Assembly: GCA_031291845.1 (NCBI GenBank)
Contig: JARLIH010000467.1
Span: 1-64,000, forward strand
DNA length: 64,000 bases
From: Isosphaeraceae bacterium
GTDB taxonomy: Bacteria > Planctomycetota > Planctomycetia > Isosphaerales > Isosphaeraceae
Reading direction: 5' to 3'
Under the pieces are notes generated by a model. That model saw only the letters and a list, made by a program, of their open reading frames with translations. It did no database searches and was not told the DNA's origin. Positions 27,001 to 36,974 of the stretch are shown here, piece after piece. The translations under genes and the position numbers were made by a program. Within the stretch, counting starts at the first letter, position 1, and every line of letters begins with the position of its first letter.

Positions 27001-30000
27001 CTGGACCATCACGCCGGACCAGACCTCAACCTATGCCATCTCGGTCCCGCGCGCCACGCCCATCGACTACACGGGAACGTATAGCTACCTGATCAAGCCG
27101 GTCGTCAGCGATCGGGTCCGGTCGTACCAGCTCCAGAACGTGACCGAGCCGGTCATCGTCCAGAGCTCCGCGGACGTTCCGTTGCGGCTCCCGACCGCGG
27201 GCACGGGCGGCTCGGGCACCGGGTCCGACTACACCGATTCGCTCATCACGCTGAGCGGACATCCCAACCAGGTGATCACCGGTGTCACGGTGAACCTCTC
27301 GCTTGTGCACACAAGCGACTCCGACTTGTGGATCACGCTGATCTCGCCGAACGGCACGAAGGTCACGCTGTACAGAAACCCGTTTGATACCGGGCAAAAC
27401 TTCACCAACACCACTTTTTCGGACGCGGCGAGCCAGTCGATCCTACAGGGTACCGCACCCTACACCGGTACGTTCCAACCGGGCGACGCGGAGTTCTCGT
27501 CCAGCACGCTCCTCGCCTCGATGAACGGCGGGGTGGTAGACGGCACGTGGATCCTGCAGATCAGCGACAACGTTCCCGGGAACATCGGCCAGCTCAACAA
27601 CTGGACGCTAACCGTCCATTCCACGGCGCCGGCGACGTCACCGGTGTTGAGCACCGGCAACATGATGGACCAGAACGCCAACGCCGTGACCGACGAGGAC
27701 GCGACGCAGGCGCCCGTTACCGGACTGACGCCGGGCGACGTCTACGCCGTCCCGACGCCGGACTCGACGGTCCCGACGACCTACAACCTCACCCCCGGCT
27801 CGGCGACACCGTTCCCGCAGGGCCCCTACAACACCAACACACTGCCGCTGATCGTGTCCGGCCCGCACGTGGTCAGCACCAACGTGGGAACGCCGGTTGC
27901 CGCAGGTACGCCTGGTCCGCAGGGCACCTCGGACAACCTCGTGCTGAACAGCACCGTCAGCTCGATCAATGTGACGTTCGACCGGGACATGAACCCGAAC
28001 TCGGCGACGCCGAGCGTGGAAGCCATCGCCGTGGTCGCGGGGGGCTCGGGCTACACCACGGCGCCGACGGTCTCGTTTACGGGCGGTGGCGGCTCGGGCG
28101 CGGCGGGGGTGGCCACGATCTCCAACGGCGTCGTCACGGCGGTCACGCTCACCGCGGGGGGTTCGGGTTACACCTCCGTGCCGACGGTCGTGCTCAGCGG
28201 CGGCGGCGGTACCGGTGCGCTCGCGACGGCGCAGATCTCGTCGGTCGTGACCGAGGTCATGGGCCCGGCCGGCCGGATCGACGGCCCGCAGACCTACTCG
28301 AACCAGGGGATCAAGAGCGTTTCGGTCACGAACGGCGGCTCGGGCTACACCACGGCGCCGACGGTCACGATCACCGGCGGCGGCGGCTCGGGCGCGGCGG
28401 CGTACGCCACGATCTCCGGCGGCCTCGTCACGTCGATCACGCTCACGTCGGCCGGCTCGGGCTACACGTCCACGCCGACGGTCACGCTCACCGGCGGCGG
28501 CGGCACCGGCGCGCGGGCCGCCGCGCTGTTCCAGACGATCCCCACGACGGGCCAGACGTTTAGCTCGACCATCACGCTGCCCAGCGACTTCAACACCTTC
28601 ACCATCGCGCACCTCGCCGTCGCGCTCAACATCGTCGACACGTCCAACGCGCCGTTGACGGCCACCTTGATCGGCCCCGACGGTACGAGAGTGGTGCTCT
28701 TCTCCGGGCTCAAGGGCGCGAACCTCACCAGTACGGTCTTCGATGAGACCGCGCTGCTGGCGATCACCGGCGGCACGGCGCCGTATACCGGCACGTTCCA
28801 GACCACGTCGAACGCTTCGAACGGCGGCCTGAACGTGTTCACCGGCCAGGACCTGGCCCACGGCTCCAACCACTCGACGACCAACGCGGCCTCGGGCGCC
28901 TGGACGCTGCAAATCACGGGCAACACGCAGGGGAACCCCGCCTCGCTCGTCTCGTGGTCGCTGATCGCGACGCCGCAGATCACCGTCAAGCCCCTGTACG
29001 ACGGCGCGACCCCGGGCACGACCCGGACGTTCGTCGTCAGCTTCCCGCAGCAGCAGCTCAGCGGCACCTACACGGTGGAGATGGCCCCGACCATCACCTC
29101 CGCCACGGGCGATGCGGTCGACTCGAACCAGAACGCGGGCGTCGACGTCCTCTTCGGCCAGGGCACCAACAACCCGACGACGCCGCTGGTCTACAACGCG
29201 AACAACCTGCCCCAGTCGATCCCCAGCGCAAAGACCGTGGGGACCACCACGACCCCCGGCACGTTGACGTCCACGATCAACGTACCCACCTCCTTCCCGG
29301 TCCAGGGGATCATCAACGGTCAGAGCGGCCTGAAGGTTCAGTTGAACATCACCGACGCGAGCGACCCGAGCCTCCAGGTCACGCTCGTCTACCATCTGGG
29401 CCAGGCGGACCAGGTCTCGGTCCCGCTGTTCCTCAACGTGGGCAGCGGCCCGAACGCCGCGAACTTCACGAACACGATCTTCGACGACCAGTCACCCACG
29501 CCCATCCAGAGCGGTGGCGCGCCGTTCTTCGGCACCTACTCCCCGCAATATCCGCTCTTGAGCTCCTCGCTCGCCGGACCGGGTTTCGCGGGCCTCAACG
29601 CCCAGGGCGCGTGGTCGCTCGTCATCAAGAACTCGAAGGCGACCACGGGCGGGAGCAGCCCCACTCTCAACAGTTGGTCGCTCACGTTCCTCAAGCCGCT
29701 GCCGGTCAGCGGGCTCGGTGAGCCGAACTCCGACAACATCAGCGCGAGCTTCCGCATCTTCACGATGGATCCGACCAACGCCCTGTCCAGCGACACGTGG
29801 ACGGCGGTTGGCCCGGCGGGGATCAACGACCCAACCACCGGCGGTCCGAGCACGACGGTCACCGAGAGCGGCGCGATTCCGTTGACCGACGCGGGCGACG
29901 TCACGGCCATCGCGACCGATCCGTCCGACCCCTCGGGCAACACGGTCTACATCGGTGCGGCTTCCGGCGGCGTCTGGAAGACGACCGACTTCCTGAACCC

Positions 30001-33000
30001 GAGCGGCCCCACCTGGATCCCGCTGACCGACTTCGGGCCGACGTTCTCGCTCAACATCGGCAGCATCGCCATCTATCCCAGGAACGGCGACCCGAACCAG
30101 TCGATCATCTTCGCCTCCACGGGGGACGGCAACACCGGCAGCCAGGGCGTCGGCATCCTCCGGTCGATGGACGGCGGCCAGACCTGGACGCTGCTCGACA
30201 GCACGGACAACGTGGTCAGCAGCACCGGCCCGGTCAATACCTCGCCGGCCAACATGCTGCCGATCAATTCTCCGTTGCGCAACCACATCTTCGTCGGTAC
30301 CACATCGTTCAAGATCATCGTCGATCCCAAGCCCACCCCCAACGGCGGCGTGATCGTCTATGCCGCTCTGAGCGGCAACTCAGGCTCCTCCAACAACGAG
30401 GGGGGCATCTGGCGCAGCGAGGATAGCGGGAACACCTGGCAGTTGATGCGCGCCGGGCAGGCCACCGATGTGGTGCTCGACCCCGCCAGCGGCCTCGGCG
30501 GACCCAACGGCAACCTCCAGATCGTCTACGCGGCCTTCGCCGGCGACGGCGTTTACATCAGCCCCAACGAGGGACAGGTCTGGAACGAAATGCTCGGCCA
30601 GACCGGCAACCCGCTGATCATCAATAACGCCAGCCAGAACGTCAACCCGATCAATCGGCCGACCCCCAACGGCGCGCTGAACGGCATCCGCTACGTGCTG
30701 GCCAAACCGGCCCTGACCGGCAACCCGGACCAGGACCAGATGTACGAAGGCTGGCTCTACGTCGCGGCGGTCAATTCGTCCAACGTGCTCCAGGGGGTCT
30801 ACGTCACCAAGGACTACGGCGAGAACTGGACCCAGGTCCAGATTCCTGGGTTCGTCACGTCCGGCAACTACACCTTGGCCGTGCCGTCGAACAGCGGCGG
30901 CGCGAACTATCCCGTCGCGGGGGGGAACACCGGCCCCGGGGCGGGCTCTTTCGACATCAGTCTCTCGCTCGATCCGACGAACCCGAACATCGTCTACCTC
31001 GGCGGCACTCAGTTCAACCAGACCACGGGCCTGATCCGCATCGACACCACGCTGATCGCCGATGCCCACAACGCGGTCCCCTTCGAAACCGACCTCAACG
31101 ACGGCGGCGCCCTCACCGTGACGAGTTACACCGCCGGCGGCCTGGCGCCGTTGACGGTGCTCGACCCGAAACAGTCGACCGGGCTGGAAAGCACGGTGCC
31201 CTTCCCGAACGCGTACATCAACCTGATCCGTGACCCGTCGTCGCCGTTCCTCGCGAACTCGACCCTGTTCCTCTACAACGGTGCGAAGTTCACGAACAGC
31301 GGCACGCAGGTGAAGTGGATCCCGTTCGACCTCGGCGGGTCGGACGTGCAGACGATCACCACCGAGGTCGATCCGCTGACCGGCAACACCCGGCTGATCA
31401 TCGGCGATTCCCAGGGCGTCTTCACGGGCGTCGATAACAACGGCGTGCTCGAGACGAGCGTCGGCACCGTCTCGTTGCCCTCTGGTGACCGCAACGGCAA
31501 CCTGCAGATCGCGCAGTTCTACTACGGGGCATCGCAGCCGAGCAACATCGCGGCCCAGGCCGCCGCGGCGCTACTCTACGGCAGCTCGAACGACAACGGC
31601 AGCCCGCAATCCAACCCCGGCGTCTTGTCCAACGGCAATATCACGTGGACGGCCCAGAACCCGCTGGGTGCCTTCCAATCCGAAGTCGGGTTCGTCTCCA
31701 CCCCGCTCGGTTACGACCTCGGCGCCACCGGCGTGGGGACCGACCAGCAGGGAGGGACGACCAATCCGCTCACCGGCCAGCCCGAGCAGGCCAGTGTCTC
31801 CCAGTTCTGGTGGCCCGGTCAGGGGGGCGGCTACACCGACTTCTTCCAGGTAAGCCTCTCCGGCGGGACCTCCATCGGCCGTACCTACAACCTGCTCCAG
31901 TCGGCCAACGGTCTGCCCACGCCCGACTCGCAGTGGCCCCTCGAGCCCGGCTCGAACTTCGCCATCAACCCGATCGACGGCCAGCAGATGATGGTGAGCG
32001 CGTCGGGCAACAACAACGGTGTCGGGCGGATCTTCGCGACCGAGAACCAGGGCATCACCTGGCAGGAGATCGGCAACCCCTCAGCGCTCGACAACACCTA
32101 CGCCCCGGCCCTGGCCTACGGTGCCCCCGATCCCAACAGCCCCGCCGGCGTCGGCAACCTCGACAACTTCCTCTACGCCGGCACCGACGGCGGTCACATC
32201 TTCATGTCCGAGACCGGCGGCGGTGCCAACGGCAACGCGTGGTACAACATCTCCACGGGGCTCGACGGCTCGCCCGTTGAGCAGGTCATCACCAACCCGA
32301 CCCGCGGCAGCCACCAGGCGTACGCCGTCACGCAGCAGGGCGTCTACTCGATCGCCGACTCGGTCGCGCTGGCCAACGCGATCACGGCCAACGCCAAGGC
32401 CGCGGCGGCGGGCACGGCCGCGCCGTTCACCCAGGCCCAGCTTAATGCCCTGGGCTGGCAGCTCATCACGGGCAACCTGTTCCAGCTCATCAGCAATTCG
32501 TTCGACAACACCAACCTCGCCGCCGACTCGCTCCAGCCGGTCGCAACGCCGGACAAGATCGACTTCTTCTCACAACTGCCGATCGTCGCCCAGCAGCTCG
32601 GCGGACTGACGTCGATCGTCGCCGACTGGCGGTACGCCATCCCGGCCGACCCGACCAAGCCCGTCAGCGCCACGAACCCGGTCCACCCCGTGCTGTACGT
32701 CAGCGGCGGCACCGGAGTCTACCAGTCGCTCGACAACGGCGTGACGTGGGAGCTGTACCCCAGCCAGGGGACCAACAACGCGCCCCAGGATGGCGGCCTG
32801 TTGCCTCATACCCAGATCTCGCAGATCAGCCTGGTGCTGGGCAACATCGACTCCAACACCGGGCAGGCCGTGCAGAAGCCGGGCGACCCGAACATCCTGC
32901 TTGCGACCACCTACGGCCGCGGCGACTACGCCATTCGCGTCGGGCCGGCCATCACACCGACCTCGGTCACGCTCGACACGACCCTCCCCGCCCCCGGGGG

Positions 33001-36000
33001 GAGCGTCGCCGGCGTCGCGTCCAACGGCGACCCGCTGGTCACCACGACCCAGCCGGTCCTCGACGGCTTCAGCGAGGAATCCGCGAACGGCAACCAGGTC
33101 CGCATCACCCTCTACGACCTGACCGACCCCAACAACCCGGTGTACGTCGGCGGCTACGACGGCACCCCCGGCGACGCCACCGACATCGCGGCCAACCAGA
33201 CCAACGCCTTCGGCCAGTTCTCCGTCTCGGTCAACGCCGGCGCCTTCACGACCAACGGCGTCAAGACCATCGGCATCCAGGCCACCGATGCCTCCGGGAC
33301 GAAGGGGAACATGGTCAACTTCACCTTCGTGCTCCAGGCGCAGAACCTCGGGCAACCCCAGCCCCCGGCGGCGCCGACGCTGGCGCTCCTGGCCTCCGAC
33401 GACTCATCACACGGCCAGAACATCACCAACGTCACCCAGCCCCACCTGGTCGGCGTGACCGGTACCAACGTGACCGTGCAGTTGCTCGACGCCAGCGGGA
33501 ACGTGGTCCCGATCATCGACACGAACCCGAGCTCTCCCACATACGGTCAGACGGTCCAGTCCATCACGAGCAATGCGGTCACCGGCGCCTTCTCGCTCGA
33601 GCCGGCAACTGCTCTGACCGGGAACCCGGCCACCCTCTACAAGTTCCGGGCCCAGGCCAGCAACAACTTCGGCTCGTCCCTCAGCCCGTTCGTCATCTTC
33701 ACCGTCAAGATCTCCGGTCCCACCAGCAACACCTTCAAAGGCCTGTCCACTGCCACCGATACGGGCGTCGTGGGAGATAACGTCACCACCCTGCGCAACC
33801 CAGTCTTCGTCGGCACGACCGACCCCGGCTCGCTGGTCAACCTGATCAACGCCTCGACCGGCGTCGTGCTGGCCACGGTGACCGCCGACACGAGCGGCAA
33901 CTACGCACTCCAGCTCCCGCAAGGCTTGTCCAACGGCACGATCTCGCTGGAGACCCAGGCCTACGACGTCGCCAACAACTTCGGGCAGCCAAGCCCACCC
34001 ATCCAGGTCACCATCACCAGCACCGCCGGTCAGTACAGCGCCGACGTCCTGGCCGACCCGACCAATCCGAACTCGCCCTACGTGTCCGAGGCTAACCTGG
34101 CCCTCTTCCAGCGCACGAGCGCGACGCAGATCACCTGGTTGATCAACAAGGGCGTGACCACCGCCTCGGGCGTCGCCTTCGGCCAAGGGGCGCTCGACGT
34201 CCCGTTCACCGGCGACTTCAATGGCGACGGCATCGCCGACCTGGCCTATTACGAGCCCAGCGACTCGACCTGGACCATCGAGCTCTCGCAGGGAACGACC
34301 GTGGCGAGCGGGAACATCAAGACGATTCACCTGAACGCCAACGCCAATGCGATCCCGATCGTCGGCGACTTCGACGGCGACGGCGTGACCGACGTCGGCG
34401 TGTACGAGCCGGGGACGGGCAGCTCCCCCTCGACCTGGATCATCGACGAGTCCACAGGCGGTCTCCAGACCTTCACGTTCGGCCAGGCCGGCGATCAGCC
34501 CGTACCGGGCAACTACGACGGCACCGGCAAGGACGAGCTGGCGGTCTACCGGCCCAGCACGGGCCAGTTCCTCATCGCCGGAGCAGGGGGCACCGCCAAC
34601 CCCACCATCGTCGCGATCGGTGCGCCGAACGAGGTCCCGGTCCCGGGCAACTACGACAACCAGTACTACTTCAACAACCACGTGGCCGAGCGGACCGATG
34701 TGGCGGTCTACAACCCGAGCACCGGCGCGTACACGATCGGCCAGTGGGTGGGCACCGGCGTGACAGTGACGCCCCGGACCGACACCGGCCCGTCGTCGGA
34801 TCTCTTCCAGGCGGGCGATATCCCCGTGCCGGCTGACTACGACGGCACGGGCAACGCCGAACCGGCCGTCTACCGCCAGAGCACGGGCCAGTTCATCGTC
34901 GACGGCGCGACCGGGGTCGTGTCGTTCGGCACCGCGGGCACGGCCGAAGTCCCTGTCCTGGCCCCGTACGTCTACCGCCAGGTTCCGGTCGCCACCGTCG
35001 CGCCGACGATCGCGCTGGCCCCGGCCGACGACTCGGGTGTTCCCGGCGACAACATCACGAACGTCAACCGGCCGCACCTGATCGGCAAGGCCAGCCCCAA
35101 CGTGTTGATCAACCTGATCAACACCGCCACCGGCGTCGTGATCGGGACCGGCAGTGCCGACGAGAACGGCAACTACTCGGTGCAGCCCACCAACGCCCTG
35201 GCCGATGGCACCTACAAGCTCGAGACGCAGGCCCGCGGCCTGGGCAACGGCCCGAGCTTCGTCAGCTCGATCCTGACCCTGACCATCCAGACGAGCCTCG
35301 TGGTGACGTCGACCACCCCCGCCTCGGGCACGTTGGTGACCAGCCTCCCGAACGGCCAGATCACCGTCACCTTCAACCACACGATCGCGGGGCTGGTTCC
35401 CAACAGCCCGACGCTGGGCTTCGCGAGCAACCCGTTCGCCGTCATGCTGGTTCCGAGCGGTCCCGACGGCGGCACGCAGCTCGCCAACGGCCAGCCGCTC
35501 TGGAGCGCTCCCTCGGGCGTCGACGGCGGTGACCTGCCCGTGCCGGCCACCCTCGTTTACCAGGCCAACAGCAACGGCACTTCGCAGATCACCCTGACCC
35601 CGGCCTTCCCGCTGGCGACCGACATCTACCTGATCTCGATCGGCGGCTCGGGCATGACCGACCTGGCAGGCAACCCGGTCTCCGGCACGGGCGGCCAAAA
35701 GGGGATGGTCTACGCCTCGTTCGACTTCCACGCCTCGTCCCCGAGCAGCTCTGCGCTTCAGGTCGTCGGCGTGACCGCCAACCATGGCTCCACGGTCATC
35801 AACAACAACCAGATCCCGCAGCCCGACACGATCGCCATCCAGTTCAACAAGCCGCTCGACACCTGGACGGTCAACGCGAGCACGGTTCACCTGATGGCCC
35901 GGAGCGGGTCCACCTACGTGCCGGTGCCGTCGGCTGTGGCCTACAGCCCCTCGACCAACACGATCTATCTGACGCCGGAAGCCGTGCTCTCGCCGGGGAC

Positions 36001-36796
36001 GGTGTACGCCATCTCGGTCGACCCCTCGGTCAGCGACGACCAGAACTTCCCGAACCCGGGCGTCACGCTCGGCCAGACGTTCACGACGTCGTTCACGGTG
36101 AGCAACGGACCGGTGACGGGCCAGTCGCCGCTGACGGTCACCGGGACGTCGCCCGCCAACGGCACGCAGTGGACTTCGTCCCTGGGTTACGTCTCCGCCA
36201 CGTTCAGCGAAGCCGTCAACCTGTCGTCGCTGGGCCGTTTCTCGGCGATGCTGGTCCCCCATACGGGGGGCGTGACCACGGGGAACTCGGGTTACGCGGA
36301 CATACCGATGAACGCGAAGGTGGCGTTCAACCCGAACACCAACCAGCTCGTGATCGTGCCGACGCAACTGCTTGGCAACAACATTTACCTGATCTCGCTT
36401 CACGACATCACGGCGTCCAACGGCGACACGCTGAGCGGTGGGCCGGTCTACTCGACGTTCCAGCTCACCGGGGGGGCCACGGCCTCGGTGGCGCACAATG
36501 TCGTGAAAGCGAGCCAGTCGGCGGCGGACGTGGCTGTTACCGCCACAGCCGGCACCAGCACGACGGCGACCATTCCCACGACGGCGACCGTCTCCACGAC
36601 CACCGTTTCGCAGGGGAGCACGCCGGCAGTGGCCCCGACTCGCCCCGTCCGGCCCGCGCAGAGGGGGGAGGTCCACGACCAGGCCCTGACCGGCTCGTCC
36701 TTCAACATCCGCTCCTTCCTGTCGAGCCGCCGCAAGGCGCTCGCCTCGGCTCTCGACCACGTCACCTCGGAGCGGAAACACGGGTCCCATTCCTGA
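24068..36796 (+). CDS. Giant secreted multidomain surface protein (4242 aa)
   Basis: Residues 28-50 carry the planctomycete export motif (RRTALEALEGLEERTLLS) instead of a classical signal peptide. Sialidase-like repeats with S-x-D-G-G-x-x-W occur at about 60-390 and 560-830. Four P-domain-like jelly rolls lie at about 390-551, 1035-1191, 1495-1638 and 1728-1878, each with an L-x-x-P-x-G-T and a W-x-L-x-I pattern. Glycine-rich G-S-G-Y-T repeats span 1318-1488. A large BNR-type propeller region follows (about 1890-2958), then Ig-like domains, an FG-GAP/VCBS-like region with GDFNGDGIADL (about 3338-3638), another Ig-like domain and SbsA-type Big_5 domains (about 3745-4138). A Thr/Ala-rich linker and a basic tail end the protein. 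It is probably an adhesin or matrix protein; no enzymatic residues are evident. Confidence 0.9.
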   Translation: MRTVASEIETTEASGQVHHKARAVSARKLRLRRTALEALEGLEERTLLSALPAATPGTAVDISNQQGNESSPQIVVDRYDPNKLVAVWVLNNPAVSGTQKVFVEGAFSNDGGQIWSSFSSVGLSAAAPTLIDPNSVTTNEQPFVQVTDPSVGFDANNQFYVLVDEHAVDNLDNTGPASGALLLTKFDFSGSAPTQLQFVNPYTGNQQSYNVVYEWSNALNTTDTVARPTMAVDDNQPTFQDPTTKAIQTDPYSGNVYVSWAEDSAPYTKPVNFNPYTVRLATSADGGQTFTSATILNDNNYFGGTGQQQVSSPQIAVSQGRLPDPAAYGASDPGVPGGLVTVVYDDFNSLATQNPSLDQIWTNSITGSGSANLFVGTSGVIQKAIVGSPADIPQTTSFTDNVTITSPTFSLSDLSVSMTLTDPNGNSELSAVLIAPNGTRITLFLNQINSAGAVIVPNGNRGLTGNNLGIAQSGADIPTIFDDNAARTINDRTAGGPYIGTFRPELGSLTNSFFGLSGAQLSGTWTLQITNQRDDGTNPNPVLQNWGLTFTSGQVTSGDVPAATTSVRGNFDSNFALSVPSSPTGVGPTPVITSDNTLGSFSPHEGTLYIAYVTHDNSVPAANNPATNTDIALITSTDGGESWQVGSLKVNDDNGLTDGFSGAVSSTDSLNNTSIVRGQAQYTPEASVDQSTGMLVLSWRDSRYDASNARVATFVTTSIDGGRTFSPDVYVNAPETVTDAITGKAVVQGPTPDNESAAAGALIDTTFGYGSKMGIAVFDGHIYTIWSGNENVVRPGNIDTDIWFNTLTTSSGPRIISSTMGPVGGANDTLNTQTAADGTPNPTTIEVTFDRPVDPAADPNQTFLPGVVEVFYNGTVAGSSPVPLLVTAVAPIKTAGDPNNDGHFGYTHWLITFDATQTLGVTGTSSGGNTSTTLNDATQNWTTNQFQGRTLVITGGKGAGEELPITSNSATQLTLSGNWTITPDQTSTYAISVPRATPIDYTGTYSYLIKPVVSDRVRSYQLQNVTEPVIVQSSADVPLRLPTAGTGGSGTGSDYTDSLITLSGHPNQVITGVTVNLSLVHTSDSDLWITLISPNGTKVTLYRNPFDTGQNFTNTTFSDAASQSILQGTAPYTGTFQPGDAEFSSSTLLASMNGGVVDGTWILQISDNVPGNIGQLNNWTLTVHSTAPATSPVLSTGNMMDQNANAVTDEDATQAPVTGLTPGDVYAVPTPDSTVPTTYNLTPGSATPFPQGPYNTNTLPLIVSGPHVVSTNVGTPVAAGTPGPQGTSDNLVLNSTVSSINVTFDRDMNPNSATPSVEAIAVVAGGSGYTTAPTVSFTGGGGSGAAGVATISNGVVTAVTLTAGGSGYTSVPTVVLSGGGGTGALATAQISSVVTEVMGPAGRIDGPQTYSNQGIKSVSVTNGGSGYTTAPTVTITGGGGSGAAAYATISGGLVTSITLTSAGSGYTSTPTVTLTGGGGTGARAAALFQTIPTTGQTFSSTITLPSDFNTFTIAHLAVALNIVDTSNAPLTATLIGPDGTRVVLFSGLKGANLTSTVFDETALLAITGGTAPYTGTFQTTSNASNGGLNVFTGQDLAHGSNHSTTNAASGAWTLQITGNTQGNPASLVSWSLIATPQITVKPLYDGATPGTTRTFVVSFPQQQLSGTYTVEMAPTITSATGDAVDSNQNAGVDVLFGQGTNNPTTPLVYNANNLPQSIPSAKTVGTTTTPGTLTSTINVPTSFPVQGIINGQSGLKVQLNITDASDPSLQVTLVYHLGQADQVSVPLFLNVGSGPNAANFTNTIFDDQSPTPIQSGGAPFFGTYSPQYPLLSSSLAGPGFAGLNAQGAWSLVIKNSKATTGGSSPTLNSWSLTFLKPLPVSGLGEPNSDNISASFRIFTMDPTNALSSDTWTAVGPAGINDPTTGGPSTTVTESGAIPLTDAGDVTAIATDPSDPSGNTVYIGAASGGVWKTTDFLNPSGPTWIPLTDFGPTFSLNIGSIAIYPRNGDPNQSIIFASTGDGNTGSQGVGILRSMDGGQTWTLLDSTDNVVSSTGPVNTSPANMLPINSPLRNHIFVGTTSFKIIVDPKPTPNGGVIVYAALSGNSGSSNNEGGIWRSEDSGNTWQLMRAGQATDVVLDPASGLGGPNGNLQIVYAAFAGDGVYISPNEGQVWNEMLGQTGNPLIINNASQNVNPINRPTPNGALNGIRYVLAKPALTGNPDQDQMYEGWLYVAAVNSSNVLQGVYVTKDYGENWTQVQIPGFVTSGNYTLAVPSNSGGANYPVAGGNTGPGAGSFDISLSLDPTNPNIVYLGGTQFNQTTGLIRIDTTLIADAHNAVPFETDLNDGGALTVTSYTAGGLAPLTVLDPKQSTGLESTVPFPNAYINLIRDPSSPFLANSTLFLYNGAKFTNSGTQVKWIPFDLGGSDVQTITTEVDPLTGNTRLIIGDSQGVFTGVDNNGVLETSVGTVSLPSGDRNGNLQIAQFYYGASQPSNIAAQAAAALLYGSSNDNGSPQSNPGVLSNGNITWTAQNPLGAFQSEVGFVSTPLGYDLGATGVGTDQQGGTTNPLTGQPEQASVSQFWWPGQGGGYTDFFQVSLSGGTSIGRTYNLLQSANGLPTPDSQWPLEPGSNFAINPIDGQQMMVSASGNNNGVGRIFATENQGITWQEIGNPSALDNTYAPALAYGAPDPNSPAGVGNLDNFLYAGTDGGHIFMSETGGGANGNAWYNISTGLDGSPVEQVITNPTRGSHQAYAVTQQGVYSIADSVALANAITANAKAAAAGTAAPFTQAQLNALGWQLITGNLFQLISNSFDNTNLAADSLQPVATPDKIDFFSQLPIVAQQLGGLTSIVADWRYAIPADPTKPVSATNPVHPVLYVSGGTGVYQSLDNGVTWELYPSQGTNNAPQDGGLLPHTQISQISLVLGNIDSNTGQAVQKPGDPNILLATTYGRGDYAIRVGPAITPTSVTLDTTLPAPGGSVAGVASNGDPLVTTTQPVLDGFSEESANGNQVRITLYDLTDPNNPVYVGGYDGTPGDATDIAANQTNAFGQFSVSVNAGAFTTNGVKTIGIQATDASGTKGNMVNFTFVLQAQNLGQPQPPAAPTLALLASDDSSHGQNITNVTQPHLVGVTGTNVTVQLLDASGNVVPIIDTNPSSPTYGQTVQSITSNAVTGAFSLEPATALTGNPATLYKFRAQASNNFGSSLSPFVIFTVKISGPTSNTFKGLSTATDTGVVGDNVTTLRNPVFVGTTDPGSLVNLINASTGVVLATVTADTSGNYALQLPQGLSNGTISLETQAYDVANNFGQPSPPIQVTITSTAGQYSADVLADPTNPNSPYVSEANLALFQRTSATQITWLINKGVTTASGVAFGQGALDVPFTGDFNGDGIADLAYYEPSDSTWTIELSQGTTVASGNIKTIHLNANANAIPIVGDFDGDGVTDVGVYEPGTGSSPSTWIIDESTGGLQTFTFGQAGDQPVPGNYDGTGKDELAVYRPSTGQFLIAGAGGTANPTIVAIGAPNEVPVPGNYDNQYYFNNHVAERTDVAVYNPSTGAYTIGQWVGTGVTVTPRTDTGPSSDLFQAGDIPVPADYDGTGNAEPAVYRQSTGQFIVDGATGVVSFGTAGTAEVPVLAPYVYRQVPVATVAPTIALAPADDSGVPGDNITNVNRPHLIGKASPNVLINLINTATGVVIGTGSADENGNYSVQPTNALADGTYKLETQARGLGNGPSFVSSILTLTIQTSLVVTSTTPASGTLVTSLPNGQITVTFNHTIAGLVPNSPTLGFASNPFAVMLVPSGPDGGTQLANGQPLWSAPSGVDGGDLPVPATLVYQANSNGTSQITLTPAFPLATDIYLISIGGSGMTDLAGNPVSGTGGQKGMVYASFDFHASSPSSSALQVVGVTANHGSTVINNNQIPQPDTIAIQFNKPLDTWTVNASTVHLMARSGSTYVPVPSAVAYSPSTNTIYLTPEAVLSPGTVYAISVDPSVSDDQNFPNPGVTLGQTFTTSFTVSNGPVTGQSPLTVTGTSPANGTQWTSSLGYVSATFSEAVNLSSLGRFSAMLVPHTGGVTTGNSGYADIPMNAKVAFNPNTNQLVIVPTQLLGNNIYLISLHDITASNGDTLSGGPVYSTFQLTGGATASVAHNVVKASQSAADVAVTATAGTSTTATIPTTATVSTTTVSQGSTPAVAPTRPVRPAQRGEVHDQALTGSSFNIRSFLSSRRKALASALDHVTSERKHGSHS
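28030..28525 (+). repeat. Duplicated glycine-rich repeat inside the giant gene
   Basis: Two copies of a roughly 200-bp block (28030-28250 and 28318-28525), each encoding two units of the pattern G-S-G-Y-T-x-x-P-T-V-x-x-x-G-G-G-G-x-G-A. The copies are close at the DNA level, which suggests recent internal duplication and a site prone to copy-number change. Confidence 0.8.
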
Positions 36797-36826
36797 CGGA
36801 CGAGACGCTCCTCCCGCAACCAACAC

Positions 36827-36868
36827 ACGGCCGCCGGCCCGATCTTCGACGATCGGGCCGGCGGCCGT
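36827..36868 (+). terminator. Strong terminator of the giant gene
   Basis: A perfect 18-bp stem (ACGGCCGCCGGCCCGATC and its complement) with loop TTCGAC is followed by TTT. It starts 31 nt past the stop codon. Confidence 0.85.
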
Positions 36869-36895
36869 TTGGCTTCGAGGCCTTTCAAATGAGAA

Positions 36896-36935
36896 TCCCG
36901 CCCCGCCTGGCAAAGGTCTGCCGGACGGGGCGGGA
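36896..36935 (-). terminator. Hairpin terminator of the small minus-strand gene
   Basis: A perfect 10-bp stem TCCCGCCCCG/CGGGGCGGGA with a 20-nt loop lies 40 bp past the stop of the 90-aa gene. On the minus strand it is followed by ATTCTCATTT. With the neighbouring stem it forms a back-to-back convergent terminator pair. Confidence 0.65.
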
Positions 36936-36974
36936 CTCGGAAGAAGCGGAAAAGAACAAATCGGGTTCGCGAAA

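Noticed and set aside
27638-29395. 585-codon minus-strand open frame
   Set aside because: It lies entirely opposite the P-domain-like and glycine-repeat region of the giant gene and is Arg/Gly/Val-rich antisense sequence.
33407-36913. 1168-codon open frame on the minus strand opposite the giant gene
   Set aside because: It is Arg/Gly/Val-rich antisense of Ig-like and FG-GAP-like coding sequence, without recognisable motifs, and it crosses the terminators at its 5' end.
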